From Agelas oroides (Eukaryota > Porifera > Demospongiae > Agelasida > Agelasidae), in the NCBI GenBank assembly GCA_949130485.1, contig OX422203.1, positions 629,501 to 693,500 on the forward strand: DNA of 64,000 nt, written 5' to 3'. Below the pieces are notes generated by a model that ran no database searches, was not told the origin of the DNA, and saw only the letters and a program-made list of their open reading frames with translations. Positions 52,392 through 62,344 of the stretch are shown here, in pieces. The number at the start of each line of letters is the position of its first letter. Position 1 is the stretch's first letter. Made by a program: the position numbers and the translations under genes.

Positions 52392-54594
52392 ATGTCTGAG
52401 GAGGAGAGGGGAGACAGCTGCACTGACTCAGAGCCTCAGGCTAAGAGGCTGAAGCTGAGTGCTAAAGACACTGATGTTTCCAGTATCAACAAGGAACAAT
52501 GTGTTCCTTTGGAGGAGGGGAGCAACAAAGAGTTAAAGGATGGTGCTTTGGAGGAGGGGAGCAACAAAGAGTTAAAGGATGGTGCTTTGGAGGAAGGGAG
52601 CAACAAGGAGTTAAAGGATGGTGCTTTGGAGGAAGGGGGCAACAAAGAGTTAAAGGATGGTGCTTTGGAGGAAGGGGGCAACAAAGAGTTAAAGGATGGT
52701 GCTTTGGAGGAAGGGGGCAACAAGGAGTTAAAGGATGGTGCTTTGGAGGAGGGGAGCAACAAGGAGTTAAACGGTGGTGTTTGCGGCTCACATGATTTGG
52801 CTTGTGAGGATAAAGTTGAAATTCAAACTCCCACTTCATCTGCTGCCGTGTATCTAAGAGAAGAAGATGTTGGGATCACCGAGTACATCAGCTCCCATCC
52901 AGGATTTTTTGCAATTTTGAAGCAAAGGTGTTCCAGTGATAGGCTATTTCCTCACCCTGCCCAACATTACTATAGCCTAGTTCCCAGGCTCCTCTCCAGC
53001 TGAAAAGCTGGAGAGGAGCCTGTCATGAGGCGTTTGTCAATTGCGTCCATGCTACATAAGGTTGACCAGGCCTTCTCCAGGATTTATTGAAGACAATTCA
53101 CTCTCCACTGCTGTGTGACAGAAGCCTGGGAACTAGTCTAACATATGATATCACATGATAGTCACATGACATGCTCTTCACTCCAGGTATTCTGATTTTA
53201 TGGTGCATGAACTGGCGCTGGATGGGTCTGTTGTGAGATTAACAAATTTATCACTTCCCGATGATTCAGATAATTCACAAGTACGTATGCATCCATCGAA
53301 TATGCATATTTCGTTGATATAAAAAAATTTTCTCCTCTAGTTTCAGGGTACAAAGGTCAGTTTGGAGACAATGTTCTCTGCTGAGGATGTGAGCAGGCTG
53401 CAAAAATTGTCAGAAAGTTTGGATAAGGCTGAGCACGTTGACATAAGGGTGAGTACAGTAGGGATTGCTCTAGTGTATCCATAGCACAAGAGATGTGGAT
53501 CAGATTTTCCTTCAGCCACATTCCCAGTCTTGTTCCTAGCCTCATTCCCAGTCTTGCTCCCAACCTCATTCCCAGTCTTGTTCCTAGCCTCATTCCCAGT
53601 CCTGTTCCTAGCCTCATTCCCAGTCTTGTTCTTAGCCTCATTCCCAGTCTTGTTCCCAACCTCATTCCCAGTCTTGTTCTTAGCCTCATTCCCAGTCCTG
53701 TTCCTAGCCTCATTCCCAGTCTCGTTCCCAGTCTTGTTCCCAACCTCATTCCCAGCCTCATTCCTAGCCTCATTCCCAGTCTTGTTCCTAGCCTCATTCC
53801 CATTCTCATTCCCAGCCCTCCTTCCTGAGGCTGGGAACAAGTTTTGTATGTGTAAGTTTTGAAGTGCTTATTTATGATCTTTGGTGTGTCGTATGATGTC
53901 ATAACGACATAATGAACTGCTGTGTGTGTGTGTGTGTGTGTGCAGGCCAGTGGTGACAAGGATCAGCGAACATTGGTACACAGAGCCATCCGGGAGCACT
54001 TCCCAGTTCTGGAGAGCAAGACAGAAGATGGAGCAGGGGAGGAAGGGAGGATCATTCAAGTGACATACAGTGGAGAGAAGAAAGGCATGTGTGTCATATT
54101 TTGTACCTTCTTGACCCCTGTGTTTGTTGCTTGCAGATGAGAGAGAGAAGTCTTGCAAAGCAACAAACACAATAGATTATAGCCTCATTCCCAGGCCTTT
54201 GCTGCCTCCAGTAATCCCATATGTAAATATGGAGGGGGAAGGGCCTGGGGGGTCTCGTCATGTGCAGTGATGTCATGTGACATCAGGGACAGATCGGGTG
54301 CACTGTCCCTCTGTATTGAAATACTCAGATATCGGAGGCGGTGAGGAATGGGGATAGGGTACAGCAAATGGCCACAGTACAAGGCTGTTGACCTAGCTGA
54401 TTACTGTTTTTAGAGTTAATGGGTTGGGGTGATGATCACGAAAACATTTGATAGAATTCTTTGCTGTCATCTTCTCCCTGAAGGTCCACGTCGCAGCTGG
54501 CCTCGTGGTCGTGGGGACTACTGCAAGTTTGTGTTGTACAAGGAGAATAAGGACACCATCGAGGCTGTCAGCCTCCTGGCTAAGATACTAAAGT

Positions 54595-54641
<47 letters not shown>

Positions 54642-54650
54642 CACGCATGC

Positions 54651-54683
<33 letters not shown>

Positions 54684-54701
54684 GCGTGCATGCATGCGTG
54701 T

Positions 54702-54732
<31 letters not shown>

Positions 54733-57700
54733 CGTGCGTGCGTGCGTGTGTGCATGCGTGTGCATGTGCGTGTGCGTGCGTGCGTGTGTGTGCGTGTGCA
54801 TGTGTGTGTGTGTGCGTGTGTGCATGTGTGGAGGAGTGGTGTAAGGGATGTGGTGGGGCTGTGTAACCAGTTGGTTTGTATTCACTAGGACGAAGCCCTC
54901 ATGTTTTCAGTACGCTGGGACAAAAGATCGAAGAGCCATCACTTCACAAAACATCACCACTTTCAGGTAAACCTTTTTTTTCTAGTTTTGTTTTGAGAAC
55001 TGATAACTCTGGCAGTTCAAGCCAGGAACCCTGGGTTCAATGGCTGCTGTGGCTTTCTTCTCCTGCTCTCCTTTCTCTCTTGTTACCAGAGTCTCAGCAG
55101 AGCGACTACTGGGCCTCAACAGCTCCTGTAGAAACATGAAGCTGGGGAACTTTGAGTGAGTTATGGAGGTCTGTTTGCTCATTAGCCTCGCACCTAGTCT
55201 CGCGGAGCCAGACTCTCACACGAATAGCGGGAGAGAGTCTGGTGACACTCGCATATTGAGTTGGTGCTAATAGGCCACGGAATTTCTGTGGGCGATAATT
55301 GACCATAAGTAGGTTAGAGCGGCAACGTTTTTGAAGGTCTGGCTTCAATGTCACTTCCATGACTTCCCTGTCAATCGCACACTTGTTCGCACCTACTTAA
55401 TTACCTACCGACTTGCTGACAGTGCAACACCAACTCAATATGCGAGTGTCACCAGACTCTCTCCCGCTTTTCGTGTGAGAGTCTGGCTCCGCGAGACTAC
55501 CTCGCACCTGGGCTCTTTGAGAGCAGGGCCTGGGGATGTACATCGATGAAAGGACTATAGCCTCATTCCCAGGTTTCGTATCTTGTTGCTTGCAGAAAGC
55601 TGGACTGGAACCTGGGAATGAGGCAACGTATAGAACCTTAGTGCAATGATACTTTTAATGGTAATGTCTGTTCTTGTATGTGTGTAGGTATGTGTCTGAT
55701 CATCTGAAACTCGGAAGCTTATCTGGGAATCAATTCACTATTGTACTGAGGTAATGCGGGTGTGTGTGCTTTATCTTCAATCTTGGGCTGTGTCAAGAGC
55801 GCATAAGAACGGGCGGCTAGAGTAAGAGCGTGTAACTCCATAAAATTTGAAACCGGTCGGAATTTACTGTCAGTACTAAAAATAATAACATACTGCACAT
55901 GCTGCATAGACATAAGCCGTTGTTGCTAAGCGTGTGACCGGATGTTCTATTTTTAGTATGGTTCAATAATTTTGACCGGACTACGGGCTTCGATTGGAGT
56001 TGCACGCTCTTACTCAAGCTGGCTGTTCTTATGCGTTCTTGGGCTGTATATAAGACCATTTTCTAGCCTTGTTTCCAGTTTCCCATCCATTGCATAAGGA
56101 AGAACTTGGGGAGGGGGCGGGGACCTGGGAATGAGACTGTTCTACAGTGAAATCTGGTTGAGGGTGGGCGTGGCTCTGTTCTCTGCTGCAGGAGTGTGTC
56201 ATGTGATGATCATGTGATCCAGGAGGCAATGTGCTCCCTCCGAGACGTGGGCTTCATTAACTACTTTGGAATGCAGAGGTTTGGGACCTCAACTGTCCCA
56301 ACTTACGATATCGGCAGGTACGTCAGTGTCCAGTCACATGACGTAGATGATGGCGTTATTTTTGTTCTTTCTGTCTCAGGTGTTTGCTCCACTCTGACTG
56401 GCAGGGAGCAATCGATCTCATTTTAAAGCCAAGACCTGGAGGTGGGTATAGTGTCATTAAATTTTCTTCACCTCCCTCTCATCCTCTCTCCCCTCCCCTC
56501 CCCTCCCCTCCCCCCCCCCTCCCCTCCCCTCCCCTCCCCTCCCCTCCCCTCCCCTCCCCTCCCCTCCCCTCCCCTCCCCTCTCCTCTCCTCTCCTCTCCT
56601 CTCCTCTCCTCTCCTCTCCTCTCCTCTCCTCTCCTCTCCTCTCCTCTCCTCTCCTCTCCTCTCCTCTCCTCTCCTCTCCTCTCCTCTCCTCTCCTCTCCT
56701 CTCCTCTCCTCTCCTCTCCTCTCCTCTCCTCTCCTCTCCTCTCCTCTCCTCTCCTCTCCTCTCCTCTCCTCTCCTCTTCCCCCTCCCCCAAATCCTCAGA
56801 AACTGAAGAACTGTCTTCAGCCAGGCAATACTACTGGAAAACACGGGACATAGCCGGCACCCTGGCTCGCTTCCCAAAGACAAGAAGTTTCGAGACACAG
56901 CTGCTACTGGGACTCCAGAAACGTGGACCAAAGAACGACCTCCTTGGAGCTCTGAATTTTGTAAGGATGAAGAAGCTATAAGTCTCCTTGATGACGCCAA
57001 ACTAAGCACAACTGCACTTTACCAGGAAGGTTGGGGGGGGGGGGGGGGGAGGTGAGGGAGATTTGATTATAAGCATCCTCCCCTCCACAACTTCTCATCT
57101 CCCTCCTCCCCTACTTCCCCCCTTCTCATCTTCCCCTGGTAGATTCCTCGCAATGCAAGGCTGTTGTATGTCCACAGCTACCAGAGCCTCCTATGGAACA
57201 AAATGGCATCTTGGAGGCTCAAGGAGGGTGGTCTGAGCCCCATGGTGGGGGACCTCGTGTGGACTGCAGACAATCGGAGCCGCTCTTGTGTTGGCAAAGA
57301 GGTAGAGATGAACGCTGTTATTTTGCGTGTGAGTCAACTTGTAATTTTAGGGTTAGCACCTTTCTCAGTTTTTTATAAGTATGTGTAGCTACGTAGTTTA
57401 GGCAATCTTTTTTATGAACTGAATTTGTGATAAACAGAGTGAATTGACTGGGAACAAGTACTCTGATCACGGGTCATGCTAAATGGTTTAGTTGGCTTGG
57501 TGACAACCTGGCTCTTCATGACATCATTCCTTCTTGTTTGGTTGCAGAACAGAGTTGACTATGTGACAGAAGAGAGTGTAGCCCAGTATTCGATCCACGA
57601 TGTCATGCTTCCTCTCCCTGGTTACGATGTGCTCTACCCAAGAAACAAAGGTAGGCAGCATACAGTAGCCGAAAAGCTGAGCAGTGGCCTGCAGGAACGA

Positions 57701-58541
57701 GGCTATGCACATGAGCAGCGTGTGCCGATACCCTCTCACACTCTCTTTGTTCTGCACAGTTGGTGAGCAGTACCACAAACTTTTGGAGGAAGACGGCTTC
57801 ATTGTGGAGCATCTGAGACACAGAGTCAGGTAACTCGTGGAGGGGAGCTGGTAGGTGGAGCCTCTCTAATCATGAGACAGTCAGGTAACAAGTGGAGGGG
57901 AGCTGGTGGGTGGAGCCTCTCTAATCATGAGACAGAGTCAGGTAACAAGTGGAGGGGAGCTGGTGGGTGGAGCCTCTCTAATTATGAGACACAGTCAGGT
58001 AACAAGTGGAGGGGAGCTGGTGGGTGGAGCCTCTCTAATTATGCAGATATACTTTTTTTTTCTGTCCAGGGACTTTTCCCTTCCTGGTAGCTACAGGAGT
58101 CTGGTAGTGAAGCCGGCAGATGTTACGTGGTAAGCTTTCACTACGTCAGTAAACATCCATATTTTAAACATACATACCCCCTCCCACACACACACACACA
58201 CTCACGCATTCTCTCAGGGAGGTTCTTCACTACAATGATGTCACAATCCCACTCACCCTGTCGGACATAGACTGCTTGGAACACAAGCCACACCCACAAT
58301 CAGTACCCAGTAAGACCCAGCAGAATGATGACAGTTTACATGTTTTAAAAAGTTGGAATTTGTCATCTATTTTTTTGACACAGATGGCAAGTTGAAGGCT
58401 CTGAAATTGGAATTCTCTCTTCCTCCATCCACTTACGCAACAATGGCCGTCCGTGAGCTGCTGAAGATGGACACTTCCCCCCACCATCAGGCCCAACTCA
58501 ATCCCATAGACAACAGTATAAACAAGGACAACCCTATATAA
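52392..58541 (+). CDS. PUS7: tRNA/mRNA pseudouridine synthase 7 (TruD family)
   Basis: Isomerises uridine to pseudouridine in tRNA and mRNA, in the nucleus and cytoplasm. Exons: 52392-52927, 53187-53280, 53341-53448, 53946-about 54084, 54484-54592, 54889-54966, 55090-55155, 55688-55750, 56192-56317, 56380-56441, 56800-56960, 57143-57328, 57548-57650, 57760-57829, 58070-58129, 58218-58309, 58384-58541. Family blocks: [46 protein letters not shown] with the catalytic Asp, [70 protein letters not shown]. The N-terminus carries seven 13-residue repeats ([13 protein letters not shown]). The exon ending near 54084 either uses a GC donor or ends at 54090 with a GT donor; both keep frame. A GTG-started upstream extension is not supported. 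Confidence 0.94.
52511..52780 (+). repeat. 39-bp coding repeat in PUS7 exon 1
   Basis: Seven in-frame copies encode [13 protein letters not shown] (S or G at position 6). Near-identical units mean recent expansion of an acidic/basic charged segment. Likely variable between individuals. Confidence 0.95.
53518..53835. repeat. Tandem array of the mini-palindrome arm in PUS7 intron 3
   Basis: About a dozen units of CCTCATTCCCAGTCTTGTTC type, the same words that form the arm of the dispersed hairpin element. It creates spurious frames on both strands. Confidence 0.92.
54593..54832. repeat. (GT)n microsatellite starting at the donor of PUS7 exon 54484-54592
   Basis: 240 bp of GT with GTGC variants. 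The first GT is the splice donor. Confidence 0.95.
55195..55499. mobile_element. 305-bp MITE with 72-bp inverted repeats and 9-bp duplication
   Basis: Arms 55195-55266 and 55428-55499 are almost perfect inverses, starting TAGTCTCGCGGAGCC. Exact CCTCGCACC copies flank it (55186-55194 and 55500-55508). Its TAGTCTC ends resemble the mini palindromes. A 9-bp duplication with long arms suggests a Mutator-like non-autonomous element (inference). It sits in a PUS7 intron. Confidence 0.88.
55794..56041. mobile_element. hAT-like MITE, copy 2 (PUS7 intron)
   Basis: 248 bp, clearly the same family as 43985-44222. Ends CAAGAGCGCATAAG and its diverged inverse. Flanks GGCTGTGT and GGCTGTAT (7 of 8). Confidence 0.85.
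56485..56777. repeat. (CCCCT)n then (CTCCT)n tract before PUS7 exon 56800
   Basis: About 290 bp of near-pure five-base repeats: CCCCT in the first third, CTCCT afterwards. It ends about 20 bases before the acceptor at 56799. Confidence 0.97.
57820..58045. repeat. Tandem duplication of a PUS7 exon end and donor
   Basis: Four copies of a unit of about 57 bp, each including GAGTCAG/GTAAC or CAGTCAG/GTAAC, which is the end of exon 57760-57829 with its splice donor. Confidence 0.9.
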
Positions 58542-59330
58542 CTCACAGGTCTGTGATGATGTCATTCAAAAGCAATTGTACAAAAATTTTCACGGGTAAC
58601 CTAGAAAATTTGTTCAAAATTTGACAGGTTCCTTTCATTTTTTTGTGTATGTGTTCATTACTTCACTACAACTGTTATGTGCATGGCCTGGTATTACCCA
58701 AAATGCGTCCAGCGTAAAAGGGTGACTATGTGTAACATCCATATAGGCCTGCCTTTTTTGAGAGAGATGTGATTTGCTGTAGTCCCATGTTATGATATAA
58801 AAAAGCTCCAGTGCATGTGCTGTTATAGCAATCAACCAAGTTAAGAATCTGATGGTGGGCTACGTACGTAGGATATGGAATGCAAAGAATCTCAAGGCCA
58901 GTTTAGATGACGGTGCATTAGAATGAGGAGAAGTCTGACATTTGTGTACTGGATGCAGCGCCACCACCAAACGCGGTGCCTGTATAGGGGGAAGAAAACC
59001 AACAAGCTCAGTGGATCTGCAAGTGGTCATGCAACTGTTATTATTGTCCATCTGTTGCTATAGCTACACAACATCATGTTTACATGCATAGTAACAAGCA
59101 CATGGACCCCGCCCCATTCTCAGACCCCACCCCTTTCCATCACCTTCATCTATTGCAAAGTGGAAGAAAAACTGGGTAAGGACTAGTCTCGTTCCCAGAC
59201 CCTTTACTGTACTGGGGGTCTGGGAATGAGACTAGGGTACTTTAAGTGCCAGAAAGGGTTGGGCGTCTGGGAATGAGGCTAACATAGACCTTTAGTGAAA
59301 GCTGACGTGTCGTTGCATTTCAAAGTGAGT
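58542..59330. other. Shared 3' region of PUS7 and NFYB (tail to tail)
   Basis: 789 bp between opposite-strand stop codons. It contains the hairpin element 59185-59234. No gene seen. Confidence 0.75.
59185..59234. mobile_element. Mini palindromic element
   Basis: 50-bp hairpin from TAGTCTCGTTCCCAGACCC to its inverse. No exact duplication recognised at the flanks. Confidence 0.75.
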
Positions 59331-60639
59331 TTATGTGACCGCAACTAGACACCACGGCACCGTGACAGAGGAGGGGCTCTCACCAGTTTGTTCTAAGCCT
59401 GTCATGGTCTCCACCCCACCGGATCCATTCCTGCTAGCACTTCCTGGCACCACCTTCTCCGATCGTGTGTACTGGACAGGAGAGAAAAAAGTGGTCACAG
59501 GAAACAGAAGTTGGAAGTTTGTCTACTTTTGTTGCCTCAAGGCGAGAGGAGGTGGAGGGGGATAGGAGGGGAAGAGGGGAAAAAGGAGGAGAGGGGAGGA
59601 GGAGGAAGATGGGCACGGAGTGAGCCACTCTCTGCCTCTCTTTGCCTCAATACCTACCTCTCTGTACTTCTGTAGATATAGTCGCAGAGGTTCAATGTAG
59701 TTGTCGAACCCCAGAGTGGCCATTGCGAAGAGAATATCATCTCCCGTTATGGTCTTCCTCTTCTCCTGCATACACTTGTCACATGCTCTGCAGTGGACTG
59801 TCAAGGAATCAGTCACATGACCAGCATGGAGTGAGACTCTATAGGCCAGTTTGGGGCCTGGGAATGAGGCTCATACTGGCCTTCTTGTTTGTTCACTGGA
59901 TACAGGATGGGAGTGATGCATTGTTGATTTAGTAAAGGGTTGATGTTTTTGGTTTAGCTGCAGTTAGCTCTAGTAACTGTAGTTACAGCAGTGTGTGTGT
60001 GTGTAGCTAGTGGAGGATACTCGCTGGTGATGAAGCTGACAAACTCGGAAACACATTCCTGCATACACTCCTTAGCATCCTTGGAAACCTGTTGGAAGAT
60101 TCAGTAAATCGTGGGTCTGTATACTAATATCATGGCTCTGTATACTAATATCGTGGCTCTGTATACTAATATCGTGGGTCTGTATACTAATATCGTGGCT
60201 CTGTATACTAGTATCGTGGCTCTGTATACTAATATTGTGGCTCTGTATACTAGTATCGTGGCTCTGTATACTAATATTGTGGCTCTGTATACTAATATTG
60301 TGGCTCTGTATACTAGTATCGTGGCTCTGTATACTAATATTGTGGCTCTGTATACTAATATCGTGGCTCTGTATACTAATATTGTGGCTCTGTATACTAA
60401 TATTGTGGCTCTGTATACTAATATTGTGGCTCTGTATACTAATATTGTGGCTCTGTATACTAATATCATGACTCTGTAAAAGTAAGTAGCTGAAATACAT
60501 GAAGCTTACCAAGTTATTTCAATATGGAACACACCTTTCCGTTCTTTGGAATGGCATTTCTCATGGTCCTTGCAACATTGGCAATAGGTAGAAACCGATC
60601 CTGTAGTAAACACACACATGAAGGAGGTGAGGGGTGTGT

Positions 60640-60674
<35 letters not shown>

Positions 60675-61791
60675 ACCCGCTTCTACCTGTTCTCTATACA
60701 CGGTTGGAGTTTTCTTGGAAGAAACTGGTTTGCTGGTTGTCTCCTCAACACGGTACTGGAATCTGAGGCTCTCGGGGTCCGTACTGACATCCCCCGAGGT
60801 AATTGCACTCAAATCTATGGAACAACAAAAGAAAGCTGACTCCATAGAAACAGTCTGGCTTCTGAACTAACCAGTCACAGCAATTAGCCCGATTCCCATG
60901 CACATACAAGAGCATGGAAAAGATCGAAGCCTAAAATGCCGAACAAAGATAAGTACACATACACTAGGGTAAATGTTGCGAAATAACTTGTGTACAATCT
61001 GCCTTCTATCCTTTCTACTTGTAAGCTTTTACATTAGCTCTGCAAGGGTGTAGACAGGGGGGGGGGGGGGTTAGGGGGACTGAAGCCCCCCCCAGATTTT
61101 AAGCTCATGTTACTATGTGTACAAGCAGTTACTGCAAAAGGACGTCCAAAATTTATTATTATAGAAAAACAAGAGAGGAAAAAACAGCTTTCAGGTTATA
61201 AGACATACAAAAAATCAAAGCTTAGAAGTGTCCAAATATAATTGCTGACCTAGCGGTCTCGTTCCCAGACTTGAGCGGGAGGCCTAGCTATCCTAGAGGC
61301 TAAGCCCCCCCCCCCCAGTTCTCAAAAGTTGTCTACGCCCCTGCTCTGGCATTTCGCTGTCTGACAGGATAAACAGTCTTGTTCCCAGGCTAACGCCCAA
61401 CCTGCTTTTCCGTACGTAAGTGATGAAAAACTGAGTGGGGAGCTGGGAACAAGACTAAGGGTGAATCATGCTGTTAAAACTATACTCAACCTTGTACTAG
61501 CTCAGGTTGTTGCTGTAGTACAGAGCTCAGGTCTCCAGCTTGCTGGAAGCCACTCAGGACATGACTCAGTGGTCCACTCCCAGCACCATCAGACACAGCC
61601 GAAAGAGGGTGTGCCTTTGCGCCACTTGCAGAGTTAAAGTGTAGAGAGTTTGTGTTGATATATGAGCCGGCATGTACCGATGAGGTTATTAAATCTGTTG
61701 TTGAGTTGTTTTGTGAGAAATCCACACCAATGGCACTTGTAGAGCCTTCATGAGGGTTGCCCTGAGATGCTGATGGGTCCAGCAAGGCCAT
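59331..61791 (-). CDS. NFYB: Nuclear transcription factor Y subunit beta
   Basis: Histone-fold subunit of the CCAAT-binding trimer NF-Y; pairs with NF-YC. Six exons in coding order: 61791-61491, 60814-60687, 60600-60535, 60088-60021, 59787-59658, 59471-59331, giving about 277 residues. The histone-fold core spans residues 144-231: [58 protein letters not shown] and [14 protein letters not shown] are all there. The N-terminus is long and Ser/Gln-rich, longer than in vertebrates. The final exon (47 codons) is short and not conserved. It fits the frame and splice sites but an alternative 3' end is possible. It is divergent from UBL4A across a region with CCAAT boxes. Confidence 0.92.
60110..60478. 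repeat. 21-bp minisatellite in NFYB intron
   Basis: About seventeen copies of GTGGCTCTGTATACTAATAT plus one base. The unit is a multiple of three, hence long spurious frames on both strands. Confidence 0.96.
61046..61345. mobile_element. Possible inverted-repeat element in NFYB intron
   Basis: About 300 bp between GGGTGTAGACAGGGGGG and CCCCCC...TTGTCTACGCCC. The ends are imperfect inverses with poly-G/poly-C runs inside. No duplication recognised. Confidence 0.5.
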
Positions 61792-62344
61792 GCAGCTGCT
61801 CCAGTCAGAGGAGGGTCTTCTTCTCTCAAATTAAGGTTTCCTGGTGTGCCTAAAATTAAAAAAAAGGCGCCAATCTATCTTCATTAGTAGCTCAATGCAA
61901 ACGATTCTGTAGTCAGTCATATAGTTAACCCCCCCTCCAACTCACACCTCCTTACGCTGCCCAGGCAAACACAAAATGGCAGTATGCTTTGTATGGGAAT
62001 GATACAAGCCTAGCGCCATGTTTATGTACTGGCAGGACTGAATCATTGTCGGCAGCTGCCAACAGCTACACGTACGTGGCCTGACAATCCCGAGCCCTTT
62101 CTGGCCAATCAACTGGTTTGTTTGAGTTTAGAGCCGTCTTTACCTCGTGAAAATCTGGTTGGCTGACCAGGGAGCCAATCAACAACGATGGAGGCGAACG
62201 ACCAATGAGAATCTTCACTACAAAGAGGTGGTAATTTACGGACTTCCGTAAAATTCTATACGGCGCGCGCAAATATAAATGTGGGTGTGTTTTTCTGAAA
62301 AGTGTGGGGAGGTTCAACCATAGATAATTCAGCAGACGGGGAAA
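61792..62344. promoter_or_regulatory. Bidirectional promoter region of NFYB and UBL4A
   Basis: 553 bp between divergent start codons. CCAAT boxes on + at 62105-62109, 62175-62179 and 62202-62206. The part 61986-62119 recurs at 62801-62930. Confidence 0.75.
61986..62119. repeat. Direct repeat, copy 1 (NFYB/UBL4A promoter)
   Basis: 134 bp closely matching 62801-62930, starting GCTTTGTATGGGAATGAT and ending CCAATCAACTGGTT. It could be a dispersed element or a local duplication. Confidence 0.85.

Noticed and set aside
53357..53959. 200-codon minus-strand frame with LGMRLGT repeats
   Set aside because: A translation of the tandem hairpin-arm repeats; noncoding intron of PUS7.
54580..54885. His/Thr and Cys/Val repeat frames
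   Set aside because: Pure (GT)n microsatellite.
60072..60512. Open frames of 120-146 codons on both strands
   Set aside because: A 21-bp minisatellite has no stop in several frames. It lies in an NFYB intron.
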